Origin: Guptibacillus algicola
Lineage (GTDB): Bacteria > Bacillota > Bacilli > Bacillales > Guptibacillaceae
DNA: 64,000 bases
Direction: 5' to 3'
Assembly: GCF_020171805.1 (NCBI RefSeq)
Contig: NZ_JAIVAF010000001.1
Span: 682,001 to 746,000 of the forward strand
Shown in pieces: positions 26,761 through 35,126 of this stretch; position 1 is the stretch's first letter, and every line of letters begins with the position of its first letter. The notes under the pieces were generated by a model. It saw only the letters and a program-made list of their open reading frames with translations, had not been told where the DNA came from and ran no database searches. A program made the translations under genes and the position numbers.

Positions 26761-27207
26761 ATGGAACTTACAGTATACTTAGCAGGACAAATCCACGACA
26801 ACTGGCGAGATGAGTTGAAGGTAAAGTCAAAAGAAATGGACCTTCCCATTTCATTTGTAGGGCCAATGGAAAACCATGATCGCTCAGATAATATTGGAGA
26901 AGAAATTAAAGGCGAACAGCCAAACGCCGTTTTCAAAGACGAAGCTGCGTCTGAAATCAATAACTTTCGAACACAGGTGCTACTAGGCAAATCTGATGTT
27001 GTCATCGCATTATTTGGTGATAAGTATAAGCAATGGAATAGCGCTATGGATGCAGCAACAGCTGTTGCACTTCAAAAGCCGCTTATTCTTATTAGACCTG
27101 AATCACTGCATCATCCTCTTAAAGAACTCGCAAACAAAGCACAAGTCGTTGTTGAAACACCTGAACAAGCACTTCAGGCATTATCCTATATATTTGAAAC
27201 GGATTAA
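26761..27207 (+). CDS. ytoQ: YtoQ family protein
   Basis: The 148-residue YtoQ-family protein has a nucleoside-deoxyribosyltransferase-like or Rossmann-like look. It starts TVYLAGQIHDNWRDEL; GKSDVVIALFGDKYKQWNSAMDAATAVAL in the second half resembles sugar-nucleotide-processing folds. No function is established. The ATG follows AGAGGAGGCG. The stop overlaps the end of the convergent DUF84 gene by 4 bp. Confidence 0.88.
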   Translation: MELTVYLAGQIHDNWRDELKVKSKEMDLPISFVGPMENHDRSDNIGEEIKGEQPNAVFKDEAASEINNFRTQVLLGKSDVVIALFGDKYKQWNSAMDAATAVALQKPLILIRPESLHHPLKELANKAQVVVETPEQALQALSYIFETD

Positions 27208-27707
27208 TTCCGGTAATAGTCATACTGTCCAAAGAGCAGCGATACAATATGCTCATACATGGCAGTCCTTGTGATGGCGCCCTTCGTTACGATTCCGATG
27301 GCGCCTTCTTTTTTGTTTACATGTGCACGACTAGCAAAGTCTGACATGACTGGTCCTAGCTCTTCTCCACCAATAACCCTCCGTTTAATTTCTTCCGGTA
27401 AAGGAAACCGTGCACCACCCGCAACAATTTCTTTCCCAACACCGTCAACGAGTACGCCCCAATTACAAACGAACAAATCTTGCCCGATTTGATACACCCC
27501 ACCTTCTAAACCTATTCCAATATCTGCATCTCCTTTTTCTAGAGATGCAAAAGCTCGTTGCTTAGCGCCATCTATCGTTTCTTCATCACCCCATGGTTGG
27601 TCTGAAACCCCAGACGGAACGTCATAGCCTGCTACTTCATATGTCGTTACTGATCGAACGGAATTTACTTTGACTGGATTCAGGGAACCTACAGCAACTT
27701 TTTTCAT
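27204..27707 (-). CDS. DUF84 family inosine/xanthosine triphosphatase (YjjX-like)
   Basis: The 167-residue protein has the DUF84 signature SLNPVKVNSV at the N-terminus and GIGLEGGVYQ in the middle. YjjX-type enzymes hydrolyse ITP and XTP to keep non-canonical purines out of nucleic acids. This is the typical length. The start follows AGGAGGG. It is downstream of ytoP on the same strand but separated by a terminator, and it ends 4 bp into ytoQ. The function is by family. Confidence 0.85.
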   Translation of the reverse strand: MKKVAVGSLNPVKVNSVRSVTTYEVAGYDVPSGVSDQPWGDEETIDGAKQRAFASLEKGDADIGIGLEGGVYQIGQDLFVCNWGVLVDGVGKEIVAGGARFPLPEEIKRRVIGGEELGPVMSDFASRAHVNKKEGAIGIVTKGAITRTAMYEHIVSLLFGQYDYYRN

Positions 27708-27741
27708 ACGATATACCCTCCTACTTGTGCCTATACGAATG

Positions 27742-27766
27742 AAAAAGGAGCCTAGCGGCTCCTTTC
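27742..27766 (-). terminator. ytoP terminator
   Basis: AAAGGAGCC pairs with GGCTCCTTT around a 4-base loop, followed by T5 on the minus strand. Confidence 0.8.
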
Positions 27767-27768
27767 CC

Positions 27769-28842
27769 CTATACTCTACTTTTTATTTGATCAACCGTAT
27801 TTTGATCTGTCGTTCTAACCAATTTGAACAATAACTCTTTTGCAGCTGCATAATCATCAACATGAATAATAGATGAAGAGGTATGAATATATCTTGAGCA
27901 GATGCCGACTACTGCTGATGGGACACCATTATTCGATAAGTGAACTCTTCCCGCATCGGTTCCACCTTGAGAAATGAAATACTGATACGGTATATTGTTA
28001 CTTTCAGCTGTATCAAGAACAAAGTCTCGAAGTCCCTGATGGGTTACCATCGAACGGTCATAGATACGAAGCAGTGCCCCTTTTCCAAGTTGACCAAATT
28101 CATTCTTATCGCCGGTCATATCATTTGCTGGACTCGCATCTAATGCATAGAATAAGTCGGGTCCAATAAGATTTGCTGCTGTTTGCGCTCCTCTAAGTCC
28201 AACTTCTTCTTGTACTGTAGCACCAGAATAAAGTTCGTTTGGTAATTCCTCGTTCTGCATTTCCTTCAGAAGTTCAATAGCAAGTCCAACTCCATATCGA
28301 TTGTCCCATGCTTTCGCCATAATTTTCTTGTTATTAGCCATTGGAGTAAATGGACAAACAGGTACGATTTGTTGACCAGGACGAACACCGATTCTCTCAG
28401 CATCTTCCTTATTATCGGCACCGATATCGATCAGCATATCTTTTACTGCCATTGGCTTCTGGCGCTTCGCTTCATCAAGAAGATGTGGAGGGATTGAGCC
28501 AATAACACCTGGAATCGGGCCATCCGTTGTCATTACTTGTACCCGCTGAGCAAGTAAGACTTGACTCCACCATCCACCTAGTGTTTGAAAACGCAACATG
28601 CCGTTCTCCGTAATCGACGTCACCATGAATCCAACTTCATCCATGTGTCCAGCAACCATAATTTTCGGTCCCTTGTTCTCACTACGCTTCACACCAAATA
28701 CACTACCAAGATTGTCTTGGATGATTTCATCAGTATATTTGCTAATTTCACCTTTAACAAACTTCCTTACATCATGCTCAAAGCTCGGAGCTCCTTGAAG
28801 CTCAGTTAGTGTTTTAAATAGGGATAGCGTTTCTTCATTCAT
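27769..28842 (-). CDS. ytoP: M42 family aminopeptidase YtoP
   Basis: The 357-residue di-zinc aminopeptidase of the M42 (glutamyl/deblocking aminopeptidase) family is probably a large cytosolic oligomer. Metal and catalytic signatures are present: [12 protein letters not shown] (His/Asp), [29 protein letters not shown] (catalytic Glu-Glu) and [11 protein letters not shown]. The C-terminal [34 protein letters not shown] is typical. It cleaves N-terminal residues from peptides. The ATG follows AGAGGAGA. Confidence 0.93.
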   Translation of the reverse strand: MNEETLSLFKTLTELQGAPSFEHDVRKFVKGEISKYTDEIIQDNLGSVFGVKRSENKGPKIMVAGHMDEVGFMVTSITENGMLRFQTLGGWWSQVLLAQRVQVMTTDGPIPGVIGSIPPHLLDEAKRQKPMAVKDMLIDIGADNKEDAERIGVRPGQQIVPVCPFTPMANNKKIMAKAWDNRYGVGLAIELLKEMQNEELPNELYSGATVQEEVGLRGAQTAANLIGPDLFYALDASPANDMTGDKNEFGQLGKGALLRIYDRSMVTHQGLRDFVLDTAESNNIPYQYFISQGGTDAGRVHLSNNGVPSAVVGICSRYIHTSSSIIHVDDYAAAKELLFKLVRTTDQNTVDQIKSRV

Positions 28843-29008
28843 ATATGTATCTCCTCTCTACAATAAGTACCTCCTTCATTGTATCGAATTCCATAATGTG
28901 TTGCTAGTCGTTTGAATTTTCAGCTTAAGTAGTTGGTACATGAAACAACTTCAGATATACTGAAAGAGGAAACAAAATAGACGTGAATAGAAGGGAGAAT
29001 AGATTATT

Positions 29009-29323
29009 ATGAGAATGAGAGATGTACTACTAGGCGCGCTTATCGGAGCAGGAGCTGCTATGGCAGCAACCTCTTTGACAACTTGCAAAAAATCAGCGAT
29101 TCCGCCTGAGAAGGCTCTTAAATCTGTTAAAGAAGCGGTTAAAAATTCATATGCCGTCAAAGGATCCTGGATTCATATGAAAACCGATTCGATCAATAAG
29201 TTCGATGTACCATTCACCGTATATTCTGGTGGGTTAACGTGTGAAAAAGAGGGAAGATTAGAGCAAATGGATTTCTTGGTTGATGCAAATACAGGTACGA
29301 TTGTAGAACTTCAAAAGCAATAA
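29009..29323 (+). CDS. ytzB: YtzB, PepSY-like small exported protein
   Basis: The 104-residue protein starts with a short glycine/alanine hydrophobic segment (VLLGALIGAGAAMAATSLTTC) that may be a signal or membrane anchor. Lipoprotein processing at Cys26 is possible but the box is weak. The rest is a PepSY-like alpha/beta domain (PPEKALKSVKEAVKN; DANTGTIVELQKQ at the end). Length and position match B. subtilis YtzB. The role is unknown; PepSY domains often restrain proteases. The ATG follows AAGGGAGA. Confidence 0.85.
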   Translation: MRMRDVLLGALIGAGAAMAATSLTTCKKSAIPPEKALKSVKEAVKNSYAVKGSWIHMKTDSINKFDVPFTVYSGGLTCEKEGRLEQMDFLVDANTGTIVELQKQ

Positions 29324-29360
29324 ATTTAAGCCCTCTACCAATTTGGTAGAGGGCTTAAAT
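29324..29360. terminator. Bidirectional terminator after ytzB
   Basis: A perfect 17-bp inverted repeat (29324-29340 with 29344-29360) with a 3-base loop, flanked by A/T. It is shared by ytzB and the convergent secreted-protein gene. Confidence 0.9.
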
Positions 29361-29370
29361 TCATTCAATA

Positions 29371-29910
29371 TTAAAATGTTGTGTTCGTATCATAAACATT
29401 GTTCTGTAGTTTGAATCCAAGAGTTGAGTACCAGCCTTTAATGAACACTAGTACAATAAGTGCTGGGACTATGATCATAAGAGCATGAAGGAACAGTACT
29501 ACTCCCATATGCAAATGAGAACCAGTTTCTTCAGCATGACTGTCTTTGAATTCTTTCGCTTGTTCTAGGTCAAGAACTTTTGTATCAGGAATGACTGCGT
29601 TCGCCTCTGTATCATAGAAAATAACCTGTGTGTGATCTTCAAAGAAGATGTTATCACGAACAGTTTGGAAATCTACAACCATCATCGTTACCTGACTAAA
29701 TTCTTTATCCGCAGAACTACTTACTTCAAAACTGTCTGATTCTTTAATAGAAAGAGACCCTTTGTCATAGTCATAATGTTCTTCACCAATATAACTAGCG
29801 ACGCCCTTTTCTACCTTATCGCTGACATTTGCTTCAGCATGAACAGCTGTACCTGCAAACGGAAATGCGACTAAAAGAGCTAAAATAAGAGCAAAAATCC
29901 CTTTTTTCAT
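29371..29910 (-). CDS. Unrecognised exported protein with C-terminal membrane helix
   Basis: I do not recognise this 179-residue protein. It has a clear N-terminal signal peptide (MKKGIFALILALLVAFPFAGTAVHAEA, likely cut after HAEA). An acidic extracytoplasmic domain of about 100 residues follows, with a patterned D/E/S/K composition. A short His-rich stretch (SHLHMG) precedes one C-terminal membrane helix (about 138-160) and a short tail. The topology suggests a sortase-free, membrane-tethered outside domain. Two adjacent ATG codons follow AAGGAGG; I take the second (29910) for spacing. It lies where B. subtilis has malS. Weak hypotheses only. Confidence 0.7.
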   Translation of the reverse strand: MKKGIFALILALLVAFPFAGTAVHAEANVSDKVEKGVASYIGEEHYDYDKGSLSIKESDSFEVSSSADKEFSQVTMMVVDFQTVRDNIFFEDHTQVIFYDTEANAVIPDTKVLDLEQAKEFKDSHAEETGSHLHMGVVLFLHALMIIVPALIVLVFIKGWYSTLGFKLQNNVYDTNTTF

Positions 29911-30044
29911 CATTATTTCCTCCTTCCAACTACAAATCATCCAATTATTATCATATCATATTTTGTCTATTATTCTACTAACATTTTTTAGAAATGAACA
30001 TTCTGTAACATCTTCCATATACAACCAAAACAGGCTTTTCCTCA

Positions 30045-30072
30045 TAAAAAAAGAACCGGAAAATCCGGTTCT
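30045..30072 (-). terminator. proC terminator
   Basis: AGAACCGGA pairs with TCCGGTTCT around a 3-base loop, followed by T7 on the minus strand. Confidence 0.88.
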
Positions 30073-30079
30073 CATTAGG

Positions 30080-30934
30080 TTATTGCATAACTGGCTTTTT
30101 TTCATTTTCTTCATCAAATTGACTGCTAATTTCTTTCGAACGAACTGCAGCGTTTCGAACAGCTTCAAGAAATGCATCTCCTCCACCATTCTCATACAAC
30201 GCTTCAAGTCCTGCTTGGGTTGTACCGTTTGGTGAAGTGACTTTCTTTCTAAGTTCAGAAGGAGAATCTTCTGACTGTTCTGCCATCATTCCAGCTCCTA
30301 GTACGGTTTGAACAGCCATCTTACGTGCTGTTTCTTCCTCTAGACCACCTTCGACAGCAGCTTTTTCTAGGCTCTCGATCACATAATAGATATATGCTGG
30401 TCCACTGCCTGCAACACCAGTAAATACATCCATCTGTTCTTCTTTAATGACAACTGTATCTCCGATTGAACGGATAAGAGCTCTTGCCATTGTAATTTGC
30501 TCTTCATCCACATATTCTCCTGCTGCAAGTGCAGAGATGGACTTTCCAATCATGCTAGAAGTGTTCGGCATCACACGAATAACTGGTTGTTCGCCTTCTA
30601 AGCTTTCTTCGATAAAGGCCGATGGAACACCAGCTAATACTGACAATAGTAGCTGTTCGTTTGTAATATATTCTTCAATTCCCTTGAGTGCTTTTTCAAT
30701 ATCTTTCGGTTTCATAGCCAAAATTACAACATCCGCTTCACGTACAGCGAATTCTATACTTTGCGTCGCTAGAACTCCGTGGTTTTCCATAAGTTCTTGA
30801 CGTCTTTCTTCATTGCTTCTATTCGTCATAATAATTCTTTCAGGTTCAATTGTACCCGATTCGATCATTCCTGCTGCCATTGCTTCTGCCATTGAACCCG
30901 CTCCGATAAACGTTACGGTTTTATTCTGTAGCAT
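30080..30934 (-). CDS. proC: Pyrroline-5-carboxylate reductase
   Basis: The 284-residue enzyme makes the last step of proline synthesis, reducing pyrroline-5-carboxylate with NAD(P)H. The N-terminal Rossmann motif FIGAGSMAEAMAAGM, the VRVMPNTSSMIG segment, and the C-terminal signature GAGMMAEQSEDSPSELRKKVTSPNGTTQAGL are clear. Bacilli often carry several paralogues (proG, proH, proI), and which one this corresponds to cannot be told here. The ATG follows AAAGGAGG. It is monocistronic. Proline synthesis often supports osmotic adaptation, but nothing in the promoter shows this. Confidence 0.94.
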   Translation of the reverse strand: MLQNKTVTFIGAGSMAEAMAAGMIESGTIEPERIIMTNRSNEERRQELMENHGVLATQSIEFAVREADVVILAMKPKDIEKALKGIEEYITNEQLLLSVLAGVPSAFIEESLEGEQPVIRVMPNTSSMIGKSISALAAGEYVDEEQITMARALIRSIGDTVVIKEEQMDVFTGVAGSGPAYIYYVIESLEKAAVEGGLEEETARKMAVQTVLGAGMMAEQSEDSPSELRKKVTSPNGTTQAGLEALYENGGGDAFLEAVRNAAVRSKEISSQFDEENEKKPVMQ

Positions 30935-31060
30935 GATTTCCTCCTTTGAATTTCCAACAAATCATCTGACTTTTCGTCTACGGTCATTTATACTAACACT
31001 GCTTCCCACACGCTTCAACCGTTATGTAGGAATTAAAAAGCATTTGTACAAGATAGTTAG

Positions 31061-31074
31061 TGAAAACGTTATCA
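31061..31074. promoter_or_regulatory. Perfect cre-type box without an evident gene
   Basis: TGAAAACGTTATCA fits TGWNANCGNTNWCA at all 14 positions. It is 127 bp upstream of proC and downstream of fruA. On the plus strand a weak promoter-like pair (TTGTAC / CGTTAT, 17 bp apart) overlaps it, but no ORF follows. Confidence 0.55.
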
Positions 31075-31227
31075 TTTACACCTGGGACGCTTTTGCATGA
31101 ATGAGATGCGGATATATGCTCTCTCATCGCTTCTCACACCATCTCATCGAAACTCAAATTCTTACAACAATTGGATATTATCGTCTGACAGGAATGAATG
31201 AACGTCTTAATATAAGGAATCATTCTC

Positions 31228-31290
31228 ACAATGAGTTAGTTTGGAGCGGAAGGAAGCTCACCGCCCGAAAAGCTAATATCCTGGACCGTA
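31228..31290 (-). repeat. Decayed copy (E) of the GC-rich element, module 1
   Basis: TTTGGAGCGGAAGGA, then GCTCACCGCCCG, then ATCCTGGACCGTAAATCAC aligns in order with the two sides of module 1 of copy C (TTGGAGCGGAAGGATGC, CTCACCGCCCGCC, CATCCTGTAGCGGAAATCAC). The middle is missing. It lies next to the fruA terminator. Confidence 0.6.
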
Positions 31291-31319
31291 AATCACTCCT
31301 ATTCATGGTTAACAGGAAA

Positions 31320-31351
31320 ATAAAAAGCTGCCGAGATTTTCTCGACAGCTT
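31320..31351 (-). terminator. fruA terminator
   Basis: AAGCTGCCGAGA pairs with TCTCGACAGCTT (one mismatch) around TTT, followed by TTTTTATT on the minus strand. Confidence 0.85.
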
Positions 31352-31378
31352 GAAGGCTCCCTATGAAGCCTCTCATTT

Positions 31379-33280
31379 CTATGCTACCTGTGGTTTAGAT
31401 TTCTTTAGAAGACCTACCATCAGTGCAGTCACGATCGTACCGATCACAATAGCAAGAAGATAGAGAAGAATATGCTGAACAGAAATATTGTTCACTGACC
31501 ACATAACAAATGCGCCTCCGTGAGGAGCTGGCAGGCCAATATTAAAGAGCATCGTTAAAGCGCCTGCAACTGATGACCCTACAATAATAGAAGGAATGAC
31601 GCGCGCAGGGTCAGCAGCAGCGAATGGGATAGCACCCTCTGTAATAAACGAAGCACCCATTACATACGCAACTTTGCCTGCTTCTCTTTCTGTTTTGTTA
31701 AACCGCTTCTTAAAGATCGTTGTTGCTAGTGCTAATCCTAAAGGAGGTGTCATACCACCCGCCATGATTGCAGCATGATAAGTGAGGTTCCCTGCATCGA
31801 TCATCGCGATACCAAAAGTAAATGCCGCTTTGTTGATTGGTCCCCCCATATCTACAGCCATCATACCCCCCAGAATCAATCCAAGTAGGAGTTTGTTCGT
31901 CGTACCAAGACCGCCTAACCAGTTTTCTAACCCAGTGTTCATTGCTTGTACTGGTTCAATGACTACGTACATCATTATCATGCCCGTGATAAAAATACCA
32001 AATAGCGGATATAACAGAACGGGTTTGATCCCCTCTAGCGATTGTGGAAGACCAGAAAATACTCTTTTAAGTAAAAGTACAGCGTACCCTGCAAGGAAAC
32101 CAGCGATGAGCCCTCCAAGAAAGCCCGCTCCGTTAGTAGATGCCATTAAGCCGCCTACTAGTCCAGGAGCAAGACCAGGTCGATCTGCAATACTCATCGC
32201 AATGAAACCTGCTAGTACTGGAATCATAAGGGCAAATGCGTTGCCTCCACCAATCGTACTTAATGCCTCAGCAAAAGCATTGTAGCTGGGATGATCAGGA
32301 TCAGCAGCATTGATTCCAAAGATAAACGATAAAGCGATCAAAATACCACCACCGACAACAAGAGGCAACATGTTCGATACACCGTTCATCAAGTGTTTAT
32401 AAAATGCTGGCTGCTTTCCTTTTCTCTCATTTTTCTTTTCGTTGATTTCATCTTCATATGAAGAAGTGTTGCTATAGATTTCAGCTTCCCCATTGGCTGA
32501 ACGCTTTAATAGTTCTTCAGGTTTTCTAATTGCTTCCGCAACAGGCACCTCGATCACCTTCTTGCCCTTGAAGCGTTCCATCTCAACTTTTGTATCAGCG
32601 GCAACAATAACACCGTCTGCTTCTTGTATATCGTGATCAGTTAATTTGTTTTTAACGCCTCCTGATCCGTTCGTTTCAACTTTTAGTGAATAACCAAGCT
32701 CAGCTGCTTTTGACTTTAGCGCATCAGCAGCCATGTAAGTATGCGCGATACCTGTTGGACACGCTGTAACCGCTAACAATTTGGTTGTATGTGTTGTATC
32801 TTCAGATGCTTTCTCCTCTTCTTGTTCTTCCTCTTTAGCATCAAAAGCGCTCAAAACTTCATCAGTAGACGTTGCGTTGATCAATACGTTACGAAATTCA
32901 TTATCCATTAGGAAGGAGGAAAGCCTTGAAAGTGCCTCAAGGTGAGTTTGATTCGCCCCTTCAGTAGCTGCGATCATGAAGAATAGGTGAGCTGGTTGAC
33001 CATCTAGTGAATCATAGTTGATTCCTTTATCAGAACGACCGAATACGATAGCAGGTCTTTTTACTGCAGAAGTTTTTGCGTGTGGAATAGCGATTCCTTC
33101 TCCAATACCAGTCGTACTTTCTTTTTCGCGCTTATGAATCGCTTCTTTAAATCCCTTTACATCATTTAAATGACCAGCACGATCTAGCTTATCTGTCAGC
33201 TCTTCGATTACATCACCTTTCGAAGTCGACGCGAGATTAAGAATCATCGTTTCTTTTGTTAATAGCTCTGTTATCTTCAT
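31379..33280 (-). CDS. fruA: PTS fructose transporter EIIABC
   Basis: The 633-residue membrane permease imports fructose and phosphorylates it to fructose-1-phosphate. Domain order is EIIA (about 1-145, phospho-His67 in GIAIPHAKTSAV), an acidic linker, EIIB (about 167-262, phospho-Cys174 in AVTACPTGIAHTYMAADAL) and EIIC (about 300-625, eight or more membrane segments; MAVDMGGPINKAAF and ITEGAIPFAAADPARVIPS are typical). It is the last gene of fruR-fruK-fruA, 19 bp after fruK, with the ATG after GGGGAGAG. Operators upstream of fruR should control it. Confidence 0.97.
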   Translation of the reverse strand: MKITELLTKETMILNLASTSKGDVIEELTDKLDRAGHLNDVKGFKEAIHKREKESTTGIGEGIAIPHAKTSAVKRPAIVFGRSDKGINYDSLDGQPAHLFFMIAATEGANQTHLEALSRLSSFLMDNEFRNVLINATSTDEVLSAFDAKEEEQEEEKASEDTTHTTKLLAVTACPTGIAHTYMAADALKSKAAELGYSLKVETNGSGGVKNKLTDHDIQEADGVIVAADTKVEMERFKGKKVIEVPVAEAIRKPEELLKRSANGEAEIYSNTSSYEDEINEKKNERKGKQPAFYKHLMNGVSNMLPLVVGGGILIALSFIFGINAADPDHPSYNAFAEALSTIGGGNAFALMIPVLAGFIAMSIADRPGLAPGLVGGLMASTNGAGFLGGLIAGFLAGYAVLLLKRVFSGLPQSLEGIKPVLLYPLFGIFITGMIMMYVVIEPVQAMNTGLENWLGGLGTTNKLLLGLILGGMMAVDMGGPINKAAFTFGIAMIDAGNLTYHAAIMAGGMTPPLGLALATTIFKKRFNKTEREAGKVAYVMGASFITEGAIPFAAADPARVIPSIIVGSSVAGALTMLFNIGLPAPHGGAFVMWSVNNISVQHILLYLLAIVIGTIVTALMVGLLKKSKPQVA

Positions 33281-33299
33281 CCGAATACTCTCCCCTTTC

Positions 33300-34208
33300 T
33301 TATATGGAACGTACAGTTATCCTTGTCCTCAACGTTTCAATATCTTCTTTTGTACAGAAGTCATTTGAAAAAGCACTTGCGCTCCCGGCAGCGATACCTG
33401 TGTGAAATCCATCCTTTAATTTTCTCGTTTTTAAATAGGTGCTAAGAAAACCAGCGACCACAGAGTCACCTGCTCCCACAGAGTTTTTCACTTCACCCTT
33501 TGGTGCATTTCCTACAAAGTCCCCCTGTGATGATAAGAAGACTGCGCCTTTCTCAGCTAGTGAAATGATGACGTTTTGCGCACCCAAATTCCGAAGCTCT
33601 CTGCCGTATTTAGTTGCCTCTTCAATTGAAGTAATCTTAACTCCAAAGAATTCACCTAGCTCATGATGATTTGGTTTGACTAAGAACGGTTTTGAACGAA
33701 TCACTTCTTTTAAGGCAGCGCCTTTTGTATCAACGATCGCTTCGACACCTTCTGGGAGTGATTCAATAATGCGTGAATAAATAGAAGACGGGACGCTGGC
33801 AGGAACGCTCCCTGCTAATACAACGATGTCACCAGAATAAAGTTCCGAAAGTTGTTTATACAGCGTTTCAAGAGATGTTTCATCAATATCAGGAGATTGC
33901 CCATTTATTTCTGTTTCTACTTCTGCTTTCAACTTAATATTGATTCTTGTATCCCCATCCACCTTAATAAAGTGAGGTGATAACCCTTCTTCTTTAAGTG
34001 CTGTCTCGATAAATTCTCCTGTAAAGCCTCCAACAAATCCAAGGACTTTCGAATCGAATCCGAGGTTATGAAGAACCCTGGATACGTTGACACCTTTTCC
34101 TCCTGCGAACTTCTTATCGTGATCGACAATATTAACTTGACCTGGCTCAAAATTAGCTAAGCCTACAATATAATCAACTGACGGATTTAATGTAACTGTA
34201 TAAATCAT
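33300..34208 (-). CDS. fruK: 1-phosphofructokinase
   Basis: The 302-residue PfkB-family sugar kinase turns fructose-1-phosphate into fructose-1,6-bisphosphate. Signatures are TLNPSVDYIV at the N-terminus, FAGGKGVNVSRVL (PfkB motif 1), VVLAGSVPAS and the C-terminal GAGDSVVAGFLSTYL with the catalytic Asp. It overlaps the fruR stop by 4 bp (ATGA), so translation is coupled. It is followed by fruA. The operon order is standard for Bacillus. Confidence 0.96.
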   Translation of the reverse strand: MIYTVTLNPSVDYIVGLANFEPGQVNIVDHDKKFAGGKGVNVSRVLHNLGFDSKVLGFVGGFTGEFIETALKEEGLSPHFIKVDGDTRINIKLKAEVETEINGQSPDIDETSLETLYKQLSELYSGDIVVLAGSVPASVPSSIYSRIIESLPEGVEAIVDTKGAALKEVIRSKPFLVKPNHHELGEFFGVKITSIEEATKYGRELRNLGAQNVIISLAEKGAVFLSSQGDFVGNAPKGEVKNSVGAGDSVVAGFLSTYLKTRKLKDGFHTGIAAGSASAFSNDFCTKEDIETLRTRITVRSI

Positions 34209-34957
34209 GACTTCACCACTTCTATTGTTGTTTGTTCACTAATTTTAGTTAAATTTGATTCAGTAAAATGACTAGTAATAATCGTGCATTCATGTAGATC
34301 AGCTACCTTACTAAAAGCAGTTTCTCCAATTTTTGAATGATCTGCGATTACATAAGACTCTCTAGATAGATCGATCGCAGTTTTCTTCATAATGGCTTCC
34401 TCAGGATCTGCAGTCGTGTAACCGAAAGATTCGTGTATACCGTTTATTCCTATAAAACTTTTGTCAAAACGGTAAGTCGCAATACTTTCGAGTGCTTTCC
34501 CACCGATCATTGCACCTGTAATTGGTTTGAGTTTCCCCCCTACTAAATAGGTCGTGATTCCTTTATCAAGAAGCGTTTCCACTACTTGATAGCCATTTGT
34601 AACCACAATTAAGTTCTTGCTTGAAAGGTGTTCTGCTAACTTCTGAGTTGTTGTACCTGCATCAAGGAAGATACAGTCTCCATCTTCTATTAGTCCTGCT
34701 GCATAACTTGCTATACTCGTTTTTTCTTGTAAGTTCTGAGAGGACTTTTCGTTAAGGGAAGGCTCAGTCCATTTGGTTCTATATTGAGTCGCACCTCCGT
34801 GCACTCGCTTTAACTTCTCAGCTTCCTCAAGCTGAACAAGATCACGACGAATCGTAGAGATCGATGCTCCTGTCACTTCACTTAGCTCATGGACTGTTGC
34901 ATTACCTTGTTCTTTTAGTACTTGCAATATGATGAAATGGCGTTCCGCTGTTAGCAC
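34205..34957 (-). CDS. fruR: DeoR-family fructose operon repressor FruR
   Basis: The 250-residue regulator has an N-terminal DeoR HTH (AERHFIILQVLKEQGNATVHELSEVTGASISTIRRDLVQLE) and a C-terminal sugar-phosphate-sensing domain (IFLDAGTTTQKLAEHL, TAGCxxxG-like GINGIHESFGYTTADPEEA). Fructose-1-phosphate is the likely inducer. The start is GTG at 34957 after AGAAGGTGA. It is the first gene of the operon, and its own upstream region carries two copies of a 21-bp direct repeat over the -35. Confidence 0.93.
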   Translation of the reverse strand: MLTAERHFIILQVLKEQGNATVHELSEVTGASISTIRRDLVQLEEAEKLKRVHGGATQYRTKWTEPSLNEKSSQNLQEKTSIASYAAGLIEDGDCIFLDAGTTTQKLAEHLSSKNLIVVTNGYQVVETLLDKGITTYLVGGKLKPITGAMIGGKALESIATYRFDKSFIGINGIHESFGYTTADPEEAIMKKTAIDLSRESYVIADHSKIGETAFSKVADLHECTIITSHFTESNLTKISEQTTIEVVKS

Positions 34958-34992
34958 ATGTTCACCTTCTCTCTGATCATTTATTTAAACTC

Positions 34993-35021
34993 ATTATATT
35001 GGAAGCACTTTCAAAAATCAA
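34993..35021 (-). promoter_or_regulatory. fruRKA promoter
   Basis: TTGATT (complement of 35016-35021), 17-bp spacer, perfect TATAAT (complement of 34993-34998). A cre-like sequence with one mismatch to the degenerate form (TGAAAGTGCTTCCA, complement of 35000-35013) fills the spacer. Confidence 0.7.
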
Positions 35022-35064
35022 TCATTTTCATTCAAATTAATTCAAAATCAATCATTTTCATTCA
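35014..35064. promoter_or_regulatory. Tandem FruR operator candidate (two 21-bp direct repeats)
   Basis: The 21-bp sequence at 35014-35034 (core AATCAATCATTTTCATTCA) recurs exactly at 35044-35064, a 30-bp period close to three helix turns. The first copy covers the -35 of fruR. Two same-face copies suit cooperative binding by the DeoR-type FruR. Binding is inferred. Confidence 0.65.
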
Positions 35065-35088
35065 TTTCACTCATAATAGTTATGACCG

Positions 35089-35121
35089 CAAAAAAAGGAC
35101 TGCACAAGCTGCAGCCCTTTC
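35089..35121 (-). terminator. ytnP terminator
   Basis: GGGCTGCAG-type stem with one bulge around CTTGT, followed by T-rich sequence on the minus strand. Confidence 0.7.
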
Positions 35122-35126
35122 TCTTA

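Larger units (their letters stand above)
30935..31378. other. 444-bp region between fruA and proC without a gene
   Basis: It contains a perfect cre-type box at 31061-31074, a decayed GC-rich repeat remnant around 31228-31290, and the fruA terminator near 31320-31351. Open frames on the plus strand here lack ribosome-binding sites and run into fruA antisense; I take them as spurious. Confidence 0.6.

Noticed and set aside
31101-31463. 120-codon plus-strand frame between proC and fruA
   Set aside because: It has no Shine-Dalgarno, crosses the fruA terminator and runs into fruA antisense. Its composition is unlike coding sequence.
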